Below are positions 40,866 to 49,923 of a stretch of 64,000 bases of DNA, piece after piece (within the stretch, counting starts at the first letter, position 1; each line of letters starts with the position of its first letter). The DNA comes from JBEEFP01 sp041166085. GTDB taxonomy: Bacteria > Actinomycetota > Acidimicrobiia > Acidimicrobiales > JAFATL01. The DNA lies in NCBI GenBank assembly GCA_041166085.1, contig JBEEFP010000044.1, positions 56,757 through 120,756 of the forward strand, given 5' to 3'. Position numbers and translations under genes: made by a program. The notes below the pieces were generated by a model that made no database searches, had not been told where the DNA came from, and saw nothing but the letters and a program-made list of their open reading frames with translations.

Positions 40866-42244
40866 CCCCGAGAGACATCGAGTACGTGGACATGGGCCTG
40901 CCGGCCAGCTTCGTGTGGGACTACGACGAGCGTCGACCGCGGCTGGGTCGCCTCTACGAGAAGTCCAAGGTGAGTCAGTGGAACGCGACCACCGACATCG
41001 ACTGGGACATCGAGGTCGACCCGGGCAAGGAGCCCGACGACGAACGCTTCGCCGCCATCGACTTCGGCAACCAGGACGGCCCCGTGAGCCGGTTCATCCG
41101 CAGCGCGCCGGACAACAAGTGGAACTTCATCGCGCATGATCACGCGTGGCTGGTGAGCCAGTTCATGCACGGCGAGCAGGGCGCACTCGTCGCCACCGCC
41201 AAGATCACCGCCGCGGCCGAGACCATCGACGACAAGTACTACGCGGCGGCCCAGGTCGGTGACGAGGCCCGTCACGTCGAGGCCTACCAGCGCTACCTCG
41301 ACAAGATCGGCATCGCCTACCCGGTGACGCCGTACCTGCACACGCTGCTCGAGCAGGTGATGGGCCACAAACACGTCGACATGACGTTCCTCGGCATGCA
41401 GATCCTCGTCGAAGGCGTGGCCCTGGCCGCCTTCAGTCTCGGCGGCGCGCTGCTGGCCAACCCGCTCATCGGCGACATCACCGACAAGGTCCGCCGCGAC
41501 GAAGCCCGCCACGTCGCCTTCGGTGTGCTCTCGCTGCAGGGCGTGTACGACGACATGGATCCGGTCGACCTGCGCGAGCGGGAGGACTTTGTCCTCGAGG
41601 CGTGCGCGCTCATGCGCGACCGGTTCGAGCCGATCGCTGTGTGGGAGCACTTCGGCATCGACGTTTCCGAGGCGCGCGCCAAGTTCGCCGACTCGCCGGA
41701 CATGGCCGCCTTCCGGTCGCTGCTGTTCTCCAAGGTCGTGCCCAACCTGCGCAAGCTCGGCCTCCTCACCCCGCGGGTGCGGGACGGCTTCGAGCAGCTC
41801 GGCATTCTCCGTTACGAGCGCTTCATCGACTCGGCCACCGAGGCCGGCGAGCTCGATCCCACCGAGGACGTTGACACGAGCGATCCCATGGCCGTCATGC
41901 GCGCCTCACTCGCCGGCGTGGAGAAGGTCGAGCCCGGACCCGTGCTGCAGGTGCTGGCGAGCATGGCCGCCCCGGAGGCCGTCCGCGAGGCGGGCGACGC
42001 CGTCCTGCGCCTGCAGGTCGCCGGTGCCGACGAGCCGGACTGGCTCATCACCATCCGCGACGGTGTGGTGCACGTTGCGGTGACCGAGGGCGAGCCCGCC
42101 GCGGAGGCAACCGTCACCACCGACACCGAGACGTGGGCCGGCATCGTCACCGGTCGCGTCACCGCCCCCGGTGCCTTCATCGACGGCAAGCTCACTGTCA
42201 CCGGTGACGTGGCCAAGGCCCTCGCCCTCGAGGCGCTTCTGTGA
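40862..42244 (+). CDS. Ferritin-like diiron protein fused to SCP2 sterol-carrier domain
   Basis: The 460-residue product has a helical ferritin-like domain (residues ~60-330) with two diiron half-sites, DEARHVEAY near 134 and DEARHVAFG near 213, the EARH pattern of R2-like/AurF-like oxygenases. A C-terminal SCP2-type lipid-binding domain (about 365-460; WLITIRDGVVHV, then GAFIDGKLTVTGD) follows. It probably oxidises a hydrophobic substrate held by the SCP2 part (inference). GTG 40862 overlaps the TetR stop and its own stop overlaps the ABC1-kinase start. SCP2 fusion to this fold is unusual in my experience. Confidence 0.8.
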   Translation: MTPRDIEYVDMGLPASFVWDYDERRPRLGRLYEKSKVSQWNATTDIDWDIEVDPGKEPDDERFAAIDFGNQDGPVSRFIRSAPDNKWNFIAHDHAWLVSQFMHGEQGALVATAKITAAAETIDDKYYAAAQVGDEARHVEAYQRYLDKIGIAYPVTPYLHTLLEQVMGHKHVDMTFLGMQILVEGVALAAFSLGGALLANPLIGDITDKVRRDEARHVAFGVLSLQGVYDDMDPVDLREREDFVLEACALMRDRFEPIAVWEHFGIDVSEARAKFADSPDMAAFRSLLFSKVVPNLRKLGLLTPRVRDGFEQLGILRYERFIDSATEAGELDPTEDVDTSDPMAVMRASLAGVEKVEPGPVLQVLASMAAPEAVREAGDAVLRLQVAGADEPDWLITIRDGVVHVAVTEGEPAAEATVTTDTETWAGIVTGRVTAPGAFIDGKLTVTGDVAKALALEALL

Positions 42245-43644
42245 GCGACTTGGTCATCGAGCCCATCGACCTGCCCCACGTGTCGTCGCAGTGGGCCCGG
42301 CGCAGACGCATCCAGGTGATGGCCAGCGTGGGCCGCCACCTCGGACCCACGGTGCGTCGCCGTCGCAAGGACGAGGTGGCCCGAGCGGCCCGGCGCACCT
42401 TCGACGACCTCGGCGCGACCTTCACCAAGTTCGGCCAGCTGGTCGGGTCCGCGGGCAGCCTCTTCGGCGAGGACGTGGCCGCAGAGTTCCGCGCCTGTCT
42501 CGACCGCGGTCCCGCCGTCCCGTTCGCGAAGGTGCGAGCGGCGGTGGAGGCCGACCTGGGCCGCCCGCTGCACGAGGTCTTCGCCACGTTCGGCGAGCGG
42601 CCGATCGCGGCCGCGTCCATCGCTGTCGTGCACCGCGCCACCATGCTCGACGGACGGGACGTGGCGGTGAAGGTGCTTCGACCCCACATCGAGGACGTCA
42701 TCGCCACCGACATGGCCGTCATGCGGCCCATCGCCGACTTCCTCGGGCGCCAGGTCGCGGTCGGCATCGCCGGTGTGCTCCCAGGGCTCATCGACGGGCT
42801 GACTCAGCAGCTGCGCGAGGAGCTCGACCTGCGCAACGAGGCGCGTGCCCTCGACTGGTTCCGCGGCGTGGTCGCGACGATGGACCTGCCCCGCATGCGC
42901 GTTCCCGAGCCGATCCACGCCGCGTCGGGCCGCCGGGTGCTGACGATGGAGTTCCTCGACGGCGTGCCCGTCGACGACGCCTCCGCCATCGAGGCGCTCG
43001 GCATCGATCCACGGCCGCTCGTGATCGAGGCCCTCAAGGGCTTCTTCGGCACCACGCTCTGCCTGGGCACCTTCCACGGCGACATCCACGCCGGCAATCT
43101 CATGGTCACGACCGACGGCTGCCTCGGCGTCGTCGACTGGGGCATCGTCGGCCGTCTCGACCCGGGGACCCACCGCTTCATCCGCCGCGCCGTCGAGGGT
43201 GTGCTCGGCGACGACAGCGCGTGGATCGATGTCCACGATCACCTCAAGAGCGTGTACGGCGGCAACGCCCAGGACCTCTTCGGTTTCAGCGACGAGCAGA
43301 TGCAGGACTTCATCAAGACCCAGATGCAGCTCCTGTTCACGCGCCCATTCGGTGAGGTGGACGTGAAGATGCTCATGGCCAACGCCCCCGAAGTCGAAGG
43401 CCGCGAGCGCGATGACTCGCTTCTGGCCAAGCTGCGTCGCTGGCAGGACCAGCGCCGGTTCCAGCAGCGCATGCTCGACTCCGACGGCGCGGGATCCGAC
43501 TTCGACCGCTCGACGTTCCTGCTGGGCAAGCAGCTCGCTTACTTCGAGCGCTACGGGAAGATGTACACGCCTGACGTGCCACTGCTCTGGGACCGCGACG
43601 TCTTCGTGCAGCTCCTCGCCGGATCGGAGGTCCCAGCCGCGTGA
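42241..43644 (+). CDS. ABC1/UbiB-family atypical kinase
   Basis: The 467-residue product has the family's KxGQ motif FTKFGQLVGS (near 63), an Ala-rich loop AAASIAVVHRA (the usual Gln is Val), VAVKVLRP with the ATP-binding Lys, catalytic HGDIHAGN (near 280) and DWG in place of DFG. Relatives act in quinone or lipid metabolism as ATPases rather than protein kinases. It is coupled by a 4-base overlap to the diiron-SCP2 gene, which favours a shared lipid-related pathway. Confidence 0.87.
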   Translation: MSDLVIEPIDLPHVSSQWARRRRIQVMASVGRHLGPTVRRRRKDEVARAARRTFDDLGATFTKFGQLVGSAGSLFGEDVAAEFRACLDRGPAVPFAKVRAAVEADLGRPLHEVFATFGERPIAAASIAVVHRATMLDGRDVAVKVLRPHIEDVIATDMAVMRPIADFLGRQVAVGIAGVLPGLIDGLTQQLREELDLRNEARALDWFRGVVATMDLPRMRVPEPIHAASGRRVLTMEFLDGVPVDDASAIEALGIDPRPLVIEALKGFFGTTLCLGTFHGDIHAGNLMVTTDGCLGVVDWGIVGRLDPGTHRFIRRAVEGVLGDDSAWIDVHDHLKSVYGGNAQDLFGFSDEQMQDFIKTQMQLLFTRPFGEVDVKMLMANAPEVEGRERDDSLLAKLRRWQDQRRFQQRMLDSDGAGSDFDRSTFLLGKQLAYFERYGKMYTPDVPLLWDRDVFVQLLAGSEVPAA

Positions 43645-44912
43645 TCGACGCGTGGCGCGACGCTCGCCGCTTGCTCGACCCCTCGCACTGGTTCCTGCTG
43701 TTCGTCCTCGGTGGCACGTCCTTCTTCGATGGGTACGACCGCAGCGTCGTGGCCCTGGCGCTGCCCCAGATCCGCCACACCTACGGGCTGTCCCAATCCT
43801 CCGCGTCCCTCTGGCTCACCGCGCTGTTCCTCGGGGCTGCGCCCGCCCTCTTCCTGGCCCGACGGGCCGACCGCATCGGACGCAGGCGCATGCTCATCGT
43901 CTCGATCACCGGCTACACGGTCGCCACGGGACTCACGGCGCTGGCCCCGAACATCCAGACCTTCGCGTTGTGCCAGTTCGTCTCCCACATCTTCCTCAAC
44001 GCCGAAGCGGCCATCGTCTGGACGATGGCGGCCGAGGAGCTGCCCGCCGGTGCGCGTGGATTCGGCTTCGGGATGCTGGCGATGAACTCGGCCCTCGGGA
44101 CGGGCTTCTGCGCCATCCTCTACGGCGGCTTCCTGGAGCCCAACGGCGTGTCGTGGCGCTGGCTCTACGTGATCGGGCTGCCACCGCTGCTCATCGTCGG
44201 ACTGCTGCGCCGGCGTCTGCCCGAGAGCAGGCGGTTCGTGGCCGCGCGCGAGCAAGGGCATCTGGCCGAGCGCTGGCAGGCGATCCTGCAGCCGCCCCAC
44301 CGGCGGTGGTTCCTGCTCGTCGTGCTCACCGGGTTCCTGGTGCAGCTCACGACCCAGGCCAGCGTGTTCGCCATCGACTTCCTGCAGACCGACCGACACC
44401 TCAGCGCCACGTCGTCGAACCTCATGCTCGTGGCGGCGGGTCTTCCCGGCATCCCGTTGATGGTGCTGGCCGGATCACTCTCCGACCGCCATGGCCGCCG
44501 CGTCGTCGGTTGCGGCTTCGCGGCCCTGAGCATGGTGGGCGCGCTCGGCTTCTTCTGGCTCCCGGGCGGCGTCCCCGTGCTGCTGCCTTCCATGTGCCTG
44601 GTGCTCGTGGGCTCGATGGGTGCCTACCCGGTGCTCAGCTCCTACACCACCGAGCTGTTCCCGACATCACTCCGCGGCATGGCCTCGTCATGGGCCACTG
44701 CCGGCCGCGTTGGCGGCGACGCGGCCAGCCTTGCTCTCGGGGGATGGCTGCTCGCCCTGACCGGAGGGCTGCCGCCGACGGTGACCATCCTGGCGGTCGG
44801 TCCGTTGGCGGCGGTGATCATCTTTGCTCTCGCCTTCCCCGACACCCACGGCCGCGAGCTCGAGGACATCGCACCGGACGCCGTCCCGCCGCTCGCGCCG
44901 CTGCCGCTATAG
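43641..44912 (+). CDS. MFS transporter (aromatic acid/sugar type)
   Basis: The 423-residue product has 12 predicted membrane helices, FFDGYDRSVVALALPQI at helix 1 (the DGYD motif of AAHS-like and sugar-type MFS), loop 2-3 motif DRIGRRRM, and a second copy DRHGRR after helix 8. It is a proton-coupled uptake or export carrier in the cytoplasmic membrane; the substrate is unknown. It is the last gene of the TetR-led operon, overlapping the kinase stop by GTGA, and ends at a strong hairpin. Confidence 0.88.
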   Translation: MIDAWRDARRLLDPSHWFLLFVLGGTSFFDGYDRSVVALALPQIRHTYGLSQSSASLWLTALFLGAAPALFLARRADRIGRRRMLIVSITGYTVATGLTALAPNIQTFALCQFVSHIFLNAEAAIVWTMAAEELPAGARGFGFGMLAMNSALGTGFCAILYGGFLEPNGVSWRWLYVIGLPPLLIVGLLRRRLPESRRFVAAREQGHLAERWQAILQPPHRRWFLLVVLTGFLVQLTTQASVFAIDFLQTDRHLSATSSNLMLVAAGLPGIPLMVLAGSLSDRHGRRVVGCGFAALSMVGALGFFWLPGGVPVLLPSMCLVLVGSMGAYPVLSSYTTELFPTSLRGMASSWATAGRVGGDAASLALGGWLLALTGGLPPTVTILAVGPLAAVIIFALAFPDTHGRELEDIAPDAVPPLAPLPL

Positions 44913-44913
44913 C

Positions 44914-44945
44914 GCAATGACCGGGGCCATGGCCCCGGTCATTGC
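44914..44945. terminator. Perfect 32-base palindrome between convergent genes
   Basis: GCAATGACCGGGGCCA is followed directly by its exact reverse complement. It starts two bases after the MFS stop and faces the convergent secreted-protein gene. It is a likely two-way terminator, unrelated in core sequence to the palindrome family at 6381. Confidence 0.75.
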
Positions 44946-44973
44946 ACACAAGGCACCCGGGGCGGCCGGGCGG

Positions 44974-45690
44974 TCAGGCGGACCTGAGGGCGGCGATGGC
45001 CTTGGCCGCGTCGGCCCGGGCAGCCCGCAGATCAGTGAGGGCGGTGCGGAGGTCGGTGCGACCGGCCTGCAGAGCGGTGCGGTTGGCGTCGGCGACACTG
45101 CGCTCGCCCTTGTCGGCGCGGAGGCCGATCACCGACGCGTCGGTGTGTTCGGCTGACGTCGTGGCCGCGGTGATCTTGCTGCCCATGTCATCGAGCGACG
45201 CCTGCGCGGCGGCGACGTCCTTCCCGTTGGCCTTGGCCTGATCGACCCGGGCCTGGATCTTGCCCTGCAGCGCGGTGAGGGTGGACGCGGCCTTTGCGAT
45301 GCGGTCGCAGCCGACGACCTCGCGCGTCTTGGGCGTCTCCAGCCAGTACACGCGGTAGTCCGTGAAGATGCGGCGGTACTCGGCCGCCGCCTTGGCTCGG
45401 TCGGTCTCGGCCTGGATGGTCGCGTCGAGCTCCGTCAGTCCGGCCTTGTCGGCCGCCAGCTGTGCCCGCAGGTCGGCGTTGTGCCCACAGTCGGCAGCAG
45501 CCGCCGCGACGGATCGCTCGATGGTGTCGAGCTGCGTCAGGCGCTCGTGCACCTTCTGATCGGCACGTGCCTTGAGCTGGTCGAGGCGGGCGGGTGGCGC
45601 CTCGTCGGCCCACACCGGGGCGGCGACGCCGAGGGCCAGGCCGGCCGTGAGGCCGAACGTGGCCAAGCGGCGCATCGAGAGGTGGTTCAT
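44974..45690 (-). CDS. Secreted coiled-coil protein of unknown function
   Basis: The 238-residue product has a signal peptide (MNHLSMRRLATFGLTAGLAL, cleavage near VWA-DE). The mature protein is almost wholly helical, with Ala/Asp/Lys/Arg heptad-like stretches (LRAQLAADKAGLTELDATIQ) and only two Cys (ADCGHN, VVGCDR), possibly a disulfide. AGGAGA lies 6 bases before ATG 45690. It is 14 bases downstream of the lipoprotein gene, so they are co-transcribed. No enzyme motif is seen; a structural cell-envelope role is likely. Confidence 0.78.
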   Translation of the reverse strand: MNHLSMRRLATFGLTAGLALGVAAPVWADEAPPARLDQLKARADQKVHERLTQLDTIERSVAAAAADCGHNADLRAQLAADKAGLTELDATIQAETDRAKAAAEYRRIFTDYRVYWLETPKTREVVGCDRIAKAASTLTALQGKIQARVDQAKANGKDVAAAQASLDDMGSKITAATTSAEHTDASVIGLRADKGERSVADANRTALQAGRTDLRTALTDLRAARADAAKAIAALRSA

Positions 45691-45704
45691 CGGTCGTCTC
45701 CTGT

Positions 45705-45980
45705 TCAGTCGTCGGCCCGCTCGGGCGACGCGTCGTTGGCCTGATTGATGTCCTGCTGCGCGCCGCTCAGGTCGCGGTCGACGGCCTGCAGGTCGGCGTC
45801 GAGGTCGTCGGTACGCACCGCCGCCGACGGCGACGCCGCCACGGCCGTCGACACAGCGGTGGTCGGGGCCGGCGTCGTGCTCGTGCCGGCCGAGGACCTC
45901 GATCCGGACGACCCGCTGCCGCAGGCGCCCAGGAGGAGGGTCAACCCGAGGGCGGCGGTTGCCACGTCGCGTGTGCTCAT
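45705..45980 (-). CDS. Small lipoprotein
   Basis: The 91-residue product has signal peptide and lipobox LLLGACGS (Cys about 20), a Ser/Thr/Ala-rich linker, then a short helical tail DDLDADLQAVDRDLSGAQQD. It is anchored to the outer face of the membrane. It is paired with the secreted coiled-coil protein and divergent from the ECF sigma gene, sharing an 81-base control region. Confidence 0.75.
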   Translation of the reverse strand: MSTRDVATAALGLTLLLGACGSGSSGSRSSAGTSTTPAPTTAVSTAVAASPSAAVRTDDLDADLQAVDRDLSGAQQDINQANDASPERADD

Positions 45981-46028
45981 GGCGAGAGCATCGGCCGGAT
46001 CGGTGAGCCACCTGTGGGACAGATGTGA

Positions 46029-46056
46029 GGGAACAGTGAAGGTCCGCCCGGCGTCT
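46029..46056 (+). promoter_or_regulatory. ECF-sigma promoter of the sigma operon
   Basis: GGGAAC (46029-46034), 17 bases, then CGTCT (46052-46056) matches the GGAAC/CGTC promoter class read by ECF sigma factors. The expected transcript start falls at or next to the ATG at 46062, giving a leaderless mRNA. It suggests the sigma factor transcribes its own gene. Confidence 0.65.
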
Positions 46057-46061
46057 CAGGG

Positions 46062-46532
46062 ATGATGACGACGGTGCCGACCCAGTGGGAGACCGGGCTG
46101 GTGGAGGTCTACGAGGCCCGATACCGCGATCTCGTCCGCTTGGCCTATCTCCTCACGGGCTCGATCGAGGTGGCCGAGGAGCTGGTGCAGGACGCGTTCC
46201 TCGCTGCCCGCACCAGCTGGAGCAGCGTGCGCGAGCCGTTCCCGTACCTGCGGTCGGCGGTCGTGAACCGCACTCGGTCGTGGGGCCGCCGGCTGCAACT
46301 CGAGCGCCGTCACGCCAACACCACCCGCGAAGCCGCCGCCGGCCTCCAGGCCGACGAGATGTGGGACGCCCTCGCCACGCTGAACGAGCGCCAGCGCGCC
46401 GCCATCGTCCTGCGCTTCTACGAGGACCTGCCCGACGACGACATCGCCGAGCTGCTCGGGTGCCGGCCCGCCACCGTCCGCACCGCGATCCACCGGGGAC
46501 TGGCCGCCCTGCGCAAGGAGATCGACCGATGA
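46062..46532 (+). CDS. ECF RNA polymerase sigma factor, SigE family
   Basis: The 156-residue product has region 2 (YEARYRDLVRLAYLLTGSIE, AEELVQDAFLAA) and region 4 (LNERQRAAIVLRFYEDLPDD then ATVRTAIHRGLAAL). It directs RNA polymerase to promoters in response to an extracellular or envelope signal. ATG 46062 and ATG 46065 are both possible starts. The stop overlaps the next gene (ATGA), the usual sigma/anti-sigma coupling. Confidence 0.92.
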   Translation: MMTTVPTQWETGLVEVYEARYRDLVRLAYLLTGSIEVAEELVQDAFLAARTSWSSVREPFPYLRSAVVNRTRSWGRRLQLERRHANTTREAAAGLQADEMWDALATLNERQRAAIVLRFYEDLPDDDIAELLGCRPATVRTAIHRGLAALRKEIDR

Positions 46533-47788
46533 TCGAAGACGACGTCCGCACCATGCTCCGCCGCCGCGCCGACGACATCACCGTCGTGCCCCGCCCTTGG
46601 TCCGAGCTCCTCGACGCGCCGCCCGTCGTCGACCTCCGCCCCGCCGTCCCCTCGCAGGGGCGTTGGCTCGCCGTCGCCGCGCTGCTGCTCGCGGTCGGCG
46701 TCGCCGCCACCGTGCTCGTCGCCCGGCAGGAGGACAAGCCGTCGGTTCCCGTGCAGCAGGTACAAGTGCCGAGCCTGCCGTTCGACCCGGCGACAGCGGC
46801 ACCGGTGTGGGCGGGGGATCCCGCGGACCTGGGCGCCAGCGCTCTCGCCTACCTGCGATCGGTGGTGCAAGTGCAGCCGTTGGTGGTCGACGAGCCCAAG
46901 GTCGACGCCGCCGCGGGTCTCGGATCGGTGCGATGGGCGTATCAGGAAGGGACGGGCGGCATCGTGTACCTCCGGCGTCTCAGCGACACGCCGGAGCATT
47001 GGGCGGTGGTCGGGTCTGCGGATGACGAGGTGTCGGTGTCAGCCGTGTCCTACCGCGACGGCCGGCTCCGGTTTGCCGTCGCCAACACCCCGGGGAAGAC
47101 GGCCGTCGACTCGTTGGCTGTGGCCGTCTTCGTCGACGGTGCTCCGATCGCGCTTCCCGGCGAGACGCTGCCGCAGGGTGGTCCGTCCGACCCCGCGTCA
47201 GGGGTGCTCGTGCGCACGCCGCAGTTCGACGTTGCCGTCCCACGTGCGATGACGGCGCCCGTGATCCGGGTGCGCCAGGTCGGTGGCGGCTTCCTGTCGG
47301 TCACGGAGTTCGCCGTGCAGCCGGCGGGTGGACCGCCCGGCGGCCGTCTCCTGAGCGGTGGCCTCATCGGCAACGAGACGTGGCGCATCTGGGGCGTGGA
47401 CCATGTTGATGGCATGCATGAGTCACCGTGCGCGCTCGTCACCGTCGGCACCCGAACCGTCGCAGGCCCCTTGTGCGGGATCAGCGGCGGCGATCCCACC
47501 GACGCCTCGCACTTCATCCAGGTGGGACCCGCCTCTCGCGCCGGCGACGTGACGCTCTATTTCGGTGCGGTCGAGGCCGAGGTCGACGAGGTGTGGGTCA
47601 CCACGGACCCCGCCCAACCGCCGGCGGTGCTGGTGCCGGTCGCCGACCCCGTCCATCCCGCTGGCGCCCGGTTCTTCGTGACCACGCCGACCGCTCGCCC
47701 CGGGCAAGTGGTGACGATCGATCCTCGGGTCGACGGGCACTCGACGGGCGGCCAGGGCTTTCCGGCCGACGGCCCGATCGGCGGCTGA
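46529..47788 (+). CDS. Membrane-anchored probable anti-sigma factor
   Basis: The 419-residue product has a short cytoplasmic part (residues 1-48), one membrane helix (WLAVAALLLAVGVAA, about 50-68), and a large exported beta-rich domain (about 80-419) with two Cys pairs (ESPCALV, GPLCGIS). The topology and the 4-base overlap with the ECF gene are those of an anti-sigma factor that holds the sigma until an outside signal. No HxxxCxxC zinc motif is visible in the cytoplasmic part, so it is not a ZAS-type anti-sigma. The role is inferred from context. Confidence 0.7.
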   Translation: MIEDDVRTMLRRRADDITVVPRPWSELLDAPPVVDLRPAVPSQGRWLAVAALLLAVGVAATVLVARQEDKPSVPVQQVQVPSLPFDPATAAPVWAGDPADLGASALAYLRSVVQVQPLVVDEPKVDAAAGLGSVRWAYQEGTGGIVYLRRLSDTPEHWAVVGSADDEVSVSAVSYRDGRLRFAVANTPGKTAVDSLAVAVFVDGAPIALPGETLPQGGPSDPASGVLVRTPQFDVAVPRAMTAPVIRVRQVGGGFLSVTEFAVQPAGGPPGGRLLSGGLIGNETWRIWGVDHVDGMHESPCALVTVGTRTVAGPLCGISGGDPTDASHFIQVGPASRAGDVTLYFGAVEAEVDEVWVTTDPAQPPAVLVPVADPVHPAGARFFVTTPTARPGQVVTIDPRVDGHSTGGQGFPADGPIGG

Positions 47789-47797
47789 CCGGGCGAG

Positions 47798-48034
47798 CTA
47801 GGAGGTCGGGACGAGCGATTCGAGGGTGCGGAAGAGGCCCTCGAGCTCGTCGACGCTGTACAGCTCCCGGTGGAGGGTGGTGGTCAGCCACTCCTGCACG
47901 AGCTCGCGCGCCGGTCCCTCGGTCTCGCCCCAGAGCTCGAAGAGCAGGTCCTGCACCTTGGAGGCGCTGATCAGGGTCTGGTCTCCGGCGGTGATCCGCC
48001 AGTCGGCGAGGAGGGATTCGATCATGTCAGTCAT
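47798..48034 (-). CDS. Small conserved-looking hypothetical protein
   Basis: The 78-residue product is acidic and helical (MTDMIESLLADWRITAGDQT, then VQDLLFELWGETEGPARELV). No signal peptide or known motif. It sits convergent to the anti-sigma gene and divergent from sufB. No ribosome site precedes the ATG, so translation may be leaderless. Confidence 0.65.
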   Translation of the reverse strand: MTDMIESLLADWRITAGDQTLISASKVQDLLFELWGETEGPARELVQEWLTTTLHRELYSVDELEGLFRTLESLVPTS

Positions 48035-48206
48035 ACGATCGGTACAACCGTACGCCGACCTGAGACGTTCCCGGTGGCAGGAGTGCCGATCGTCACGGGG
48101 CAGTTGGTCCGGGGATCCATTCGGGGAACGGTTACCCAGGTCGGATTGTTACTATGTACGTAGGAGAAATACCCCCCGCTTTCCTCCTGAGGAGCTGACC
48201 CGCCTG

Positions 48207-49607
48207 ATGGCTGTGCAAGACCTGGATCTCGGCAAGTACCAGCTGGGCTGGAGCGACGAGGTCGAATACGCCTTCACGCCCAAGAAGGGGCTCTCCGAGG
48301 CCGTCGTCAAGGAGATCTCCTGGTGGAAGGGCGAGCCGCAGTGGATGCTCGACTACCGGCTCAAGGCCCTCCGCCATTTCGAGAGGCGGCCCATGGCGAA
48401 GTGGTTCGCCGTGAACATGCCCGACCTCGACTTCAACGACATCTACTACTACCTGAAGCCCTCCGGCGCGCAGGTCGACGAGTGGGACGACCTCCCCGAG
48501 CAGATGAAGGCCACCTACGAGAAGCTCGGCATTCCTGAAGCCGAGCGGAAGTACCTGGCCGGTGTCACCGCGCAGTACGAGAGCGAGGTCGTCTACCACC
48601 GCAACCGCGAGGACCTCGAGAAGCAGGGGATCCTGTTCTCCGACATGGACACCGCGGTGCGCGAGCATCCCGAGATCGTCAAGCGCTGGTTCGGCACCAT
48701 CATCCCGGCCAACGACAACAAGTTCTCGGCGCTCAACACGGCCGTGTGGTCCGGCGGATCGTTCATCTACGTCCCGCCCGGCGTCGAGGTCGAGATGCCT
48801 CTGCAGGCCTACTTCCGCATCAACAGCGAGAACGCGGGACAGTTCGAGCGGACACTGATCATCGCCGACGAGGGCTCGCAGGTGCACTACATCGAGGGCT
48901 GCTCGGCGCCGGTGTACTCCACCGACTCCCTGCACTCGGCGGTCGTCGAGCTCGTCGCGCTCCCCGGATCGCGCATCACGTACACGACGATCCAGAACTG
49001 GTCGCCCAACGTCTACAACCTCGTCACCAAGCGGGCGCGTGCCGAGACCGAGGCCCACGTGGAGTGGATCGACGGCAACATCGGCTCCCGCCTCACCATG
49101 AAGTACCCGTCCGTCTACCTGATGGGACCGAAGGCGTCGGGTGAGGTCCTGTCCGTCGCCTACGCCGGCGCGGGCCAGCACCAGGACGCGGGCGCCAAGA
49201 TGATCCACGCCGCGCCCGAGACGACGTCCACCATCATCTCCAAGTCCATCTGCAAGGACGGCGGCCGTACGTCCTATCGGGGACTCGTGCATGTCGACGA
49301 GGGCGCGACCAACTCCAAGAGCTTCGTGCGCTGCGACGCGCTGATCCTCGACGACCAGAGTCGGTCCGACACCTATCCGTACATGGAGATCGGTGAGAAG
49401 GACGCCAACATCGGCCACGAGGCCACCGTCTCCAAGGTCGGCGACGAGCAGCTCTTCTACCTCATGAGCCGCGGCCTCTCCGAGGAGCAGGCCATGGGCA
49501 TGATCGTCAACGGGTTCATCGAGCCCGTCACTCGCACCCTGCCCATGGAGTACGCCGTCGAGTGGAGCCGGCTCATCGAGCTCCAGATGGAAGGATCGGT
49601 CGGTTAG
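48207..49607 (+). CDS. sufB: Fe-S cluster assembly scaffold SufB
   Basis: The 466-residue product begins MAVQDLDLGKYQLGWSDEVE, as actinobacterial SufB does. It contains FTPKKGLSEAVVKEIS, the beta-helix core, the conserved Cys in EGCSAPVY, the NIGSRLTMKYPSVYL stretch and the terminal GFIEPVTRTLPMEYAVEW. With SufC and SufD it forms the SufBC2D scaffold that builds Fe-S clusters. ATG 48207 has GAGGAG 12 bases upstream. sufD and sufC lie 5.5 kb downstream, separated by unrelated genes. No Rrf2/SufR repressor gene is seen upstream. Confidence 0.95.
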   Translation: MAVQDLDLGKYQLGWSDEVEYAFTPKKGLSEAVVKEISWWKGEPQWMLDYRLKALRHFERRPMAKWFAVNMPDLDFNDIYYYLKPSGAQVDEWDDLPEQMKATYEKLGIPEAERKYLAGVTAQYESEVVYHRNREDLEKQGILFSDMDTAVREHPEIVKRWFGTIIPANDNKFSALNTAVWSGGSFIYVPPGVEVEMPLQAYFRINSENAGQFERTLIIADEGSQVHYIEGCSAPVYSTDSLHSAVVELVALPGSRITYTTIQNWSPNVYNLVTKRARAETEAHVEWIDGNIGSRLTMKYPSVYLMGPKASGEVLSVAYAGAGQHQDAGAKMIHAAPETTSTIISKSICKDGGRTSYRGLVHVDEGATNSKSFVRCDALILDDQSRSDTYPYMEIGEKDANIGHEATVSKVGDEQLFYLMSRGLSEEQAMGMIVNGFIEPVTRTLPMEYAVEWSRLIELQMEGSVG

Positions 49608-49626
49608 GACGTCGAACTCTTTGGGT

Positions 49627-49902
49627 GTGGACCCCGTCTGCGCCCGTGATGTTCGACTGAATGCCGTGATTCACCTCGGTGACGAGGTGCTGGCCAGCTT
49701 CGAGGGCGACGGCTCGAGTGGGGGCATCGCCTTCCGCATCGCGCCGGACGAGATCCGGTCCGCAACCGTGCAGGTGCTCGAGCGTTGGCACGACGAGGGC
49801 ACGCCCCTCGCCACCTTCGTCTCCATCGAGCACGAGCTGGTCGGGCTCGTCCACGAGCCGACGGGCCGCGCCATCGCCGGTGTCCTCATCGGCCCCGACT
49901 GA
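49627..49902 (+). CDS. Small hypothetical protein
   Basis: The 91-residue product starts at GTG 49627 (TTG 49621 is also possible). After MDPVCARDVRLNAVIHLGDE comes a compact alpha/beta pattern (GIAFRIAPDEIRSATVQVLE, THE-like helix RWHDEG, VSIEHELVGLVHEPTGRAIA). The codon usage looks like real coding. No family recognised. It follows sufB in the same direction by 19 bases. Confidence 0.6.
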   Translation: MDPVCARDVRLNAVIHLGDEVLASFEGDGSSGGIAFRIAPDEIRSATVQVLERWHDEGTPLATFVSIEHELVGLVHEPTGRAIAGVLIGPD

Positions 49903-49923
49903 CCCCACCCTGCCGCTGATCGG

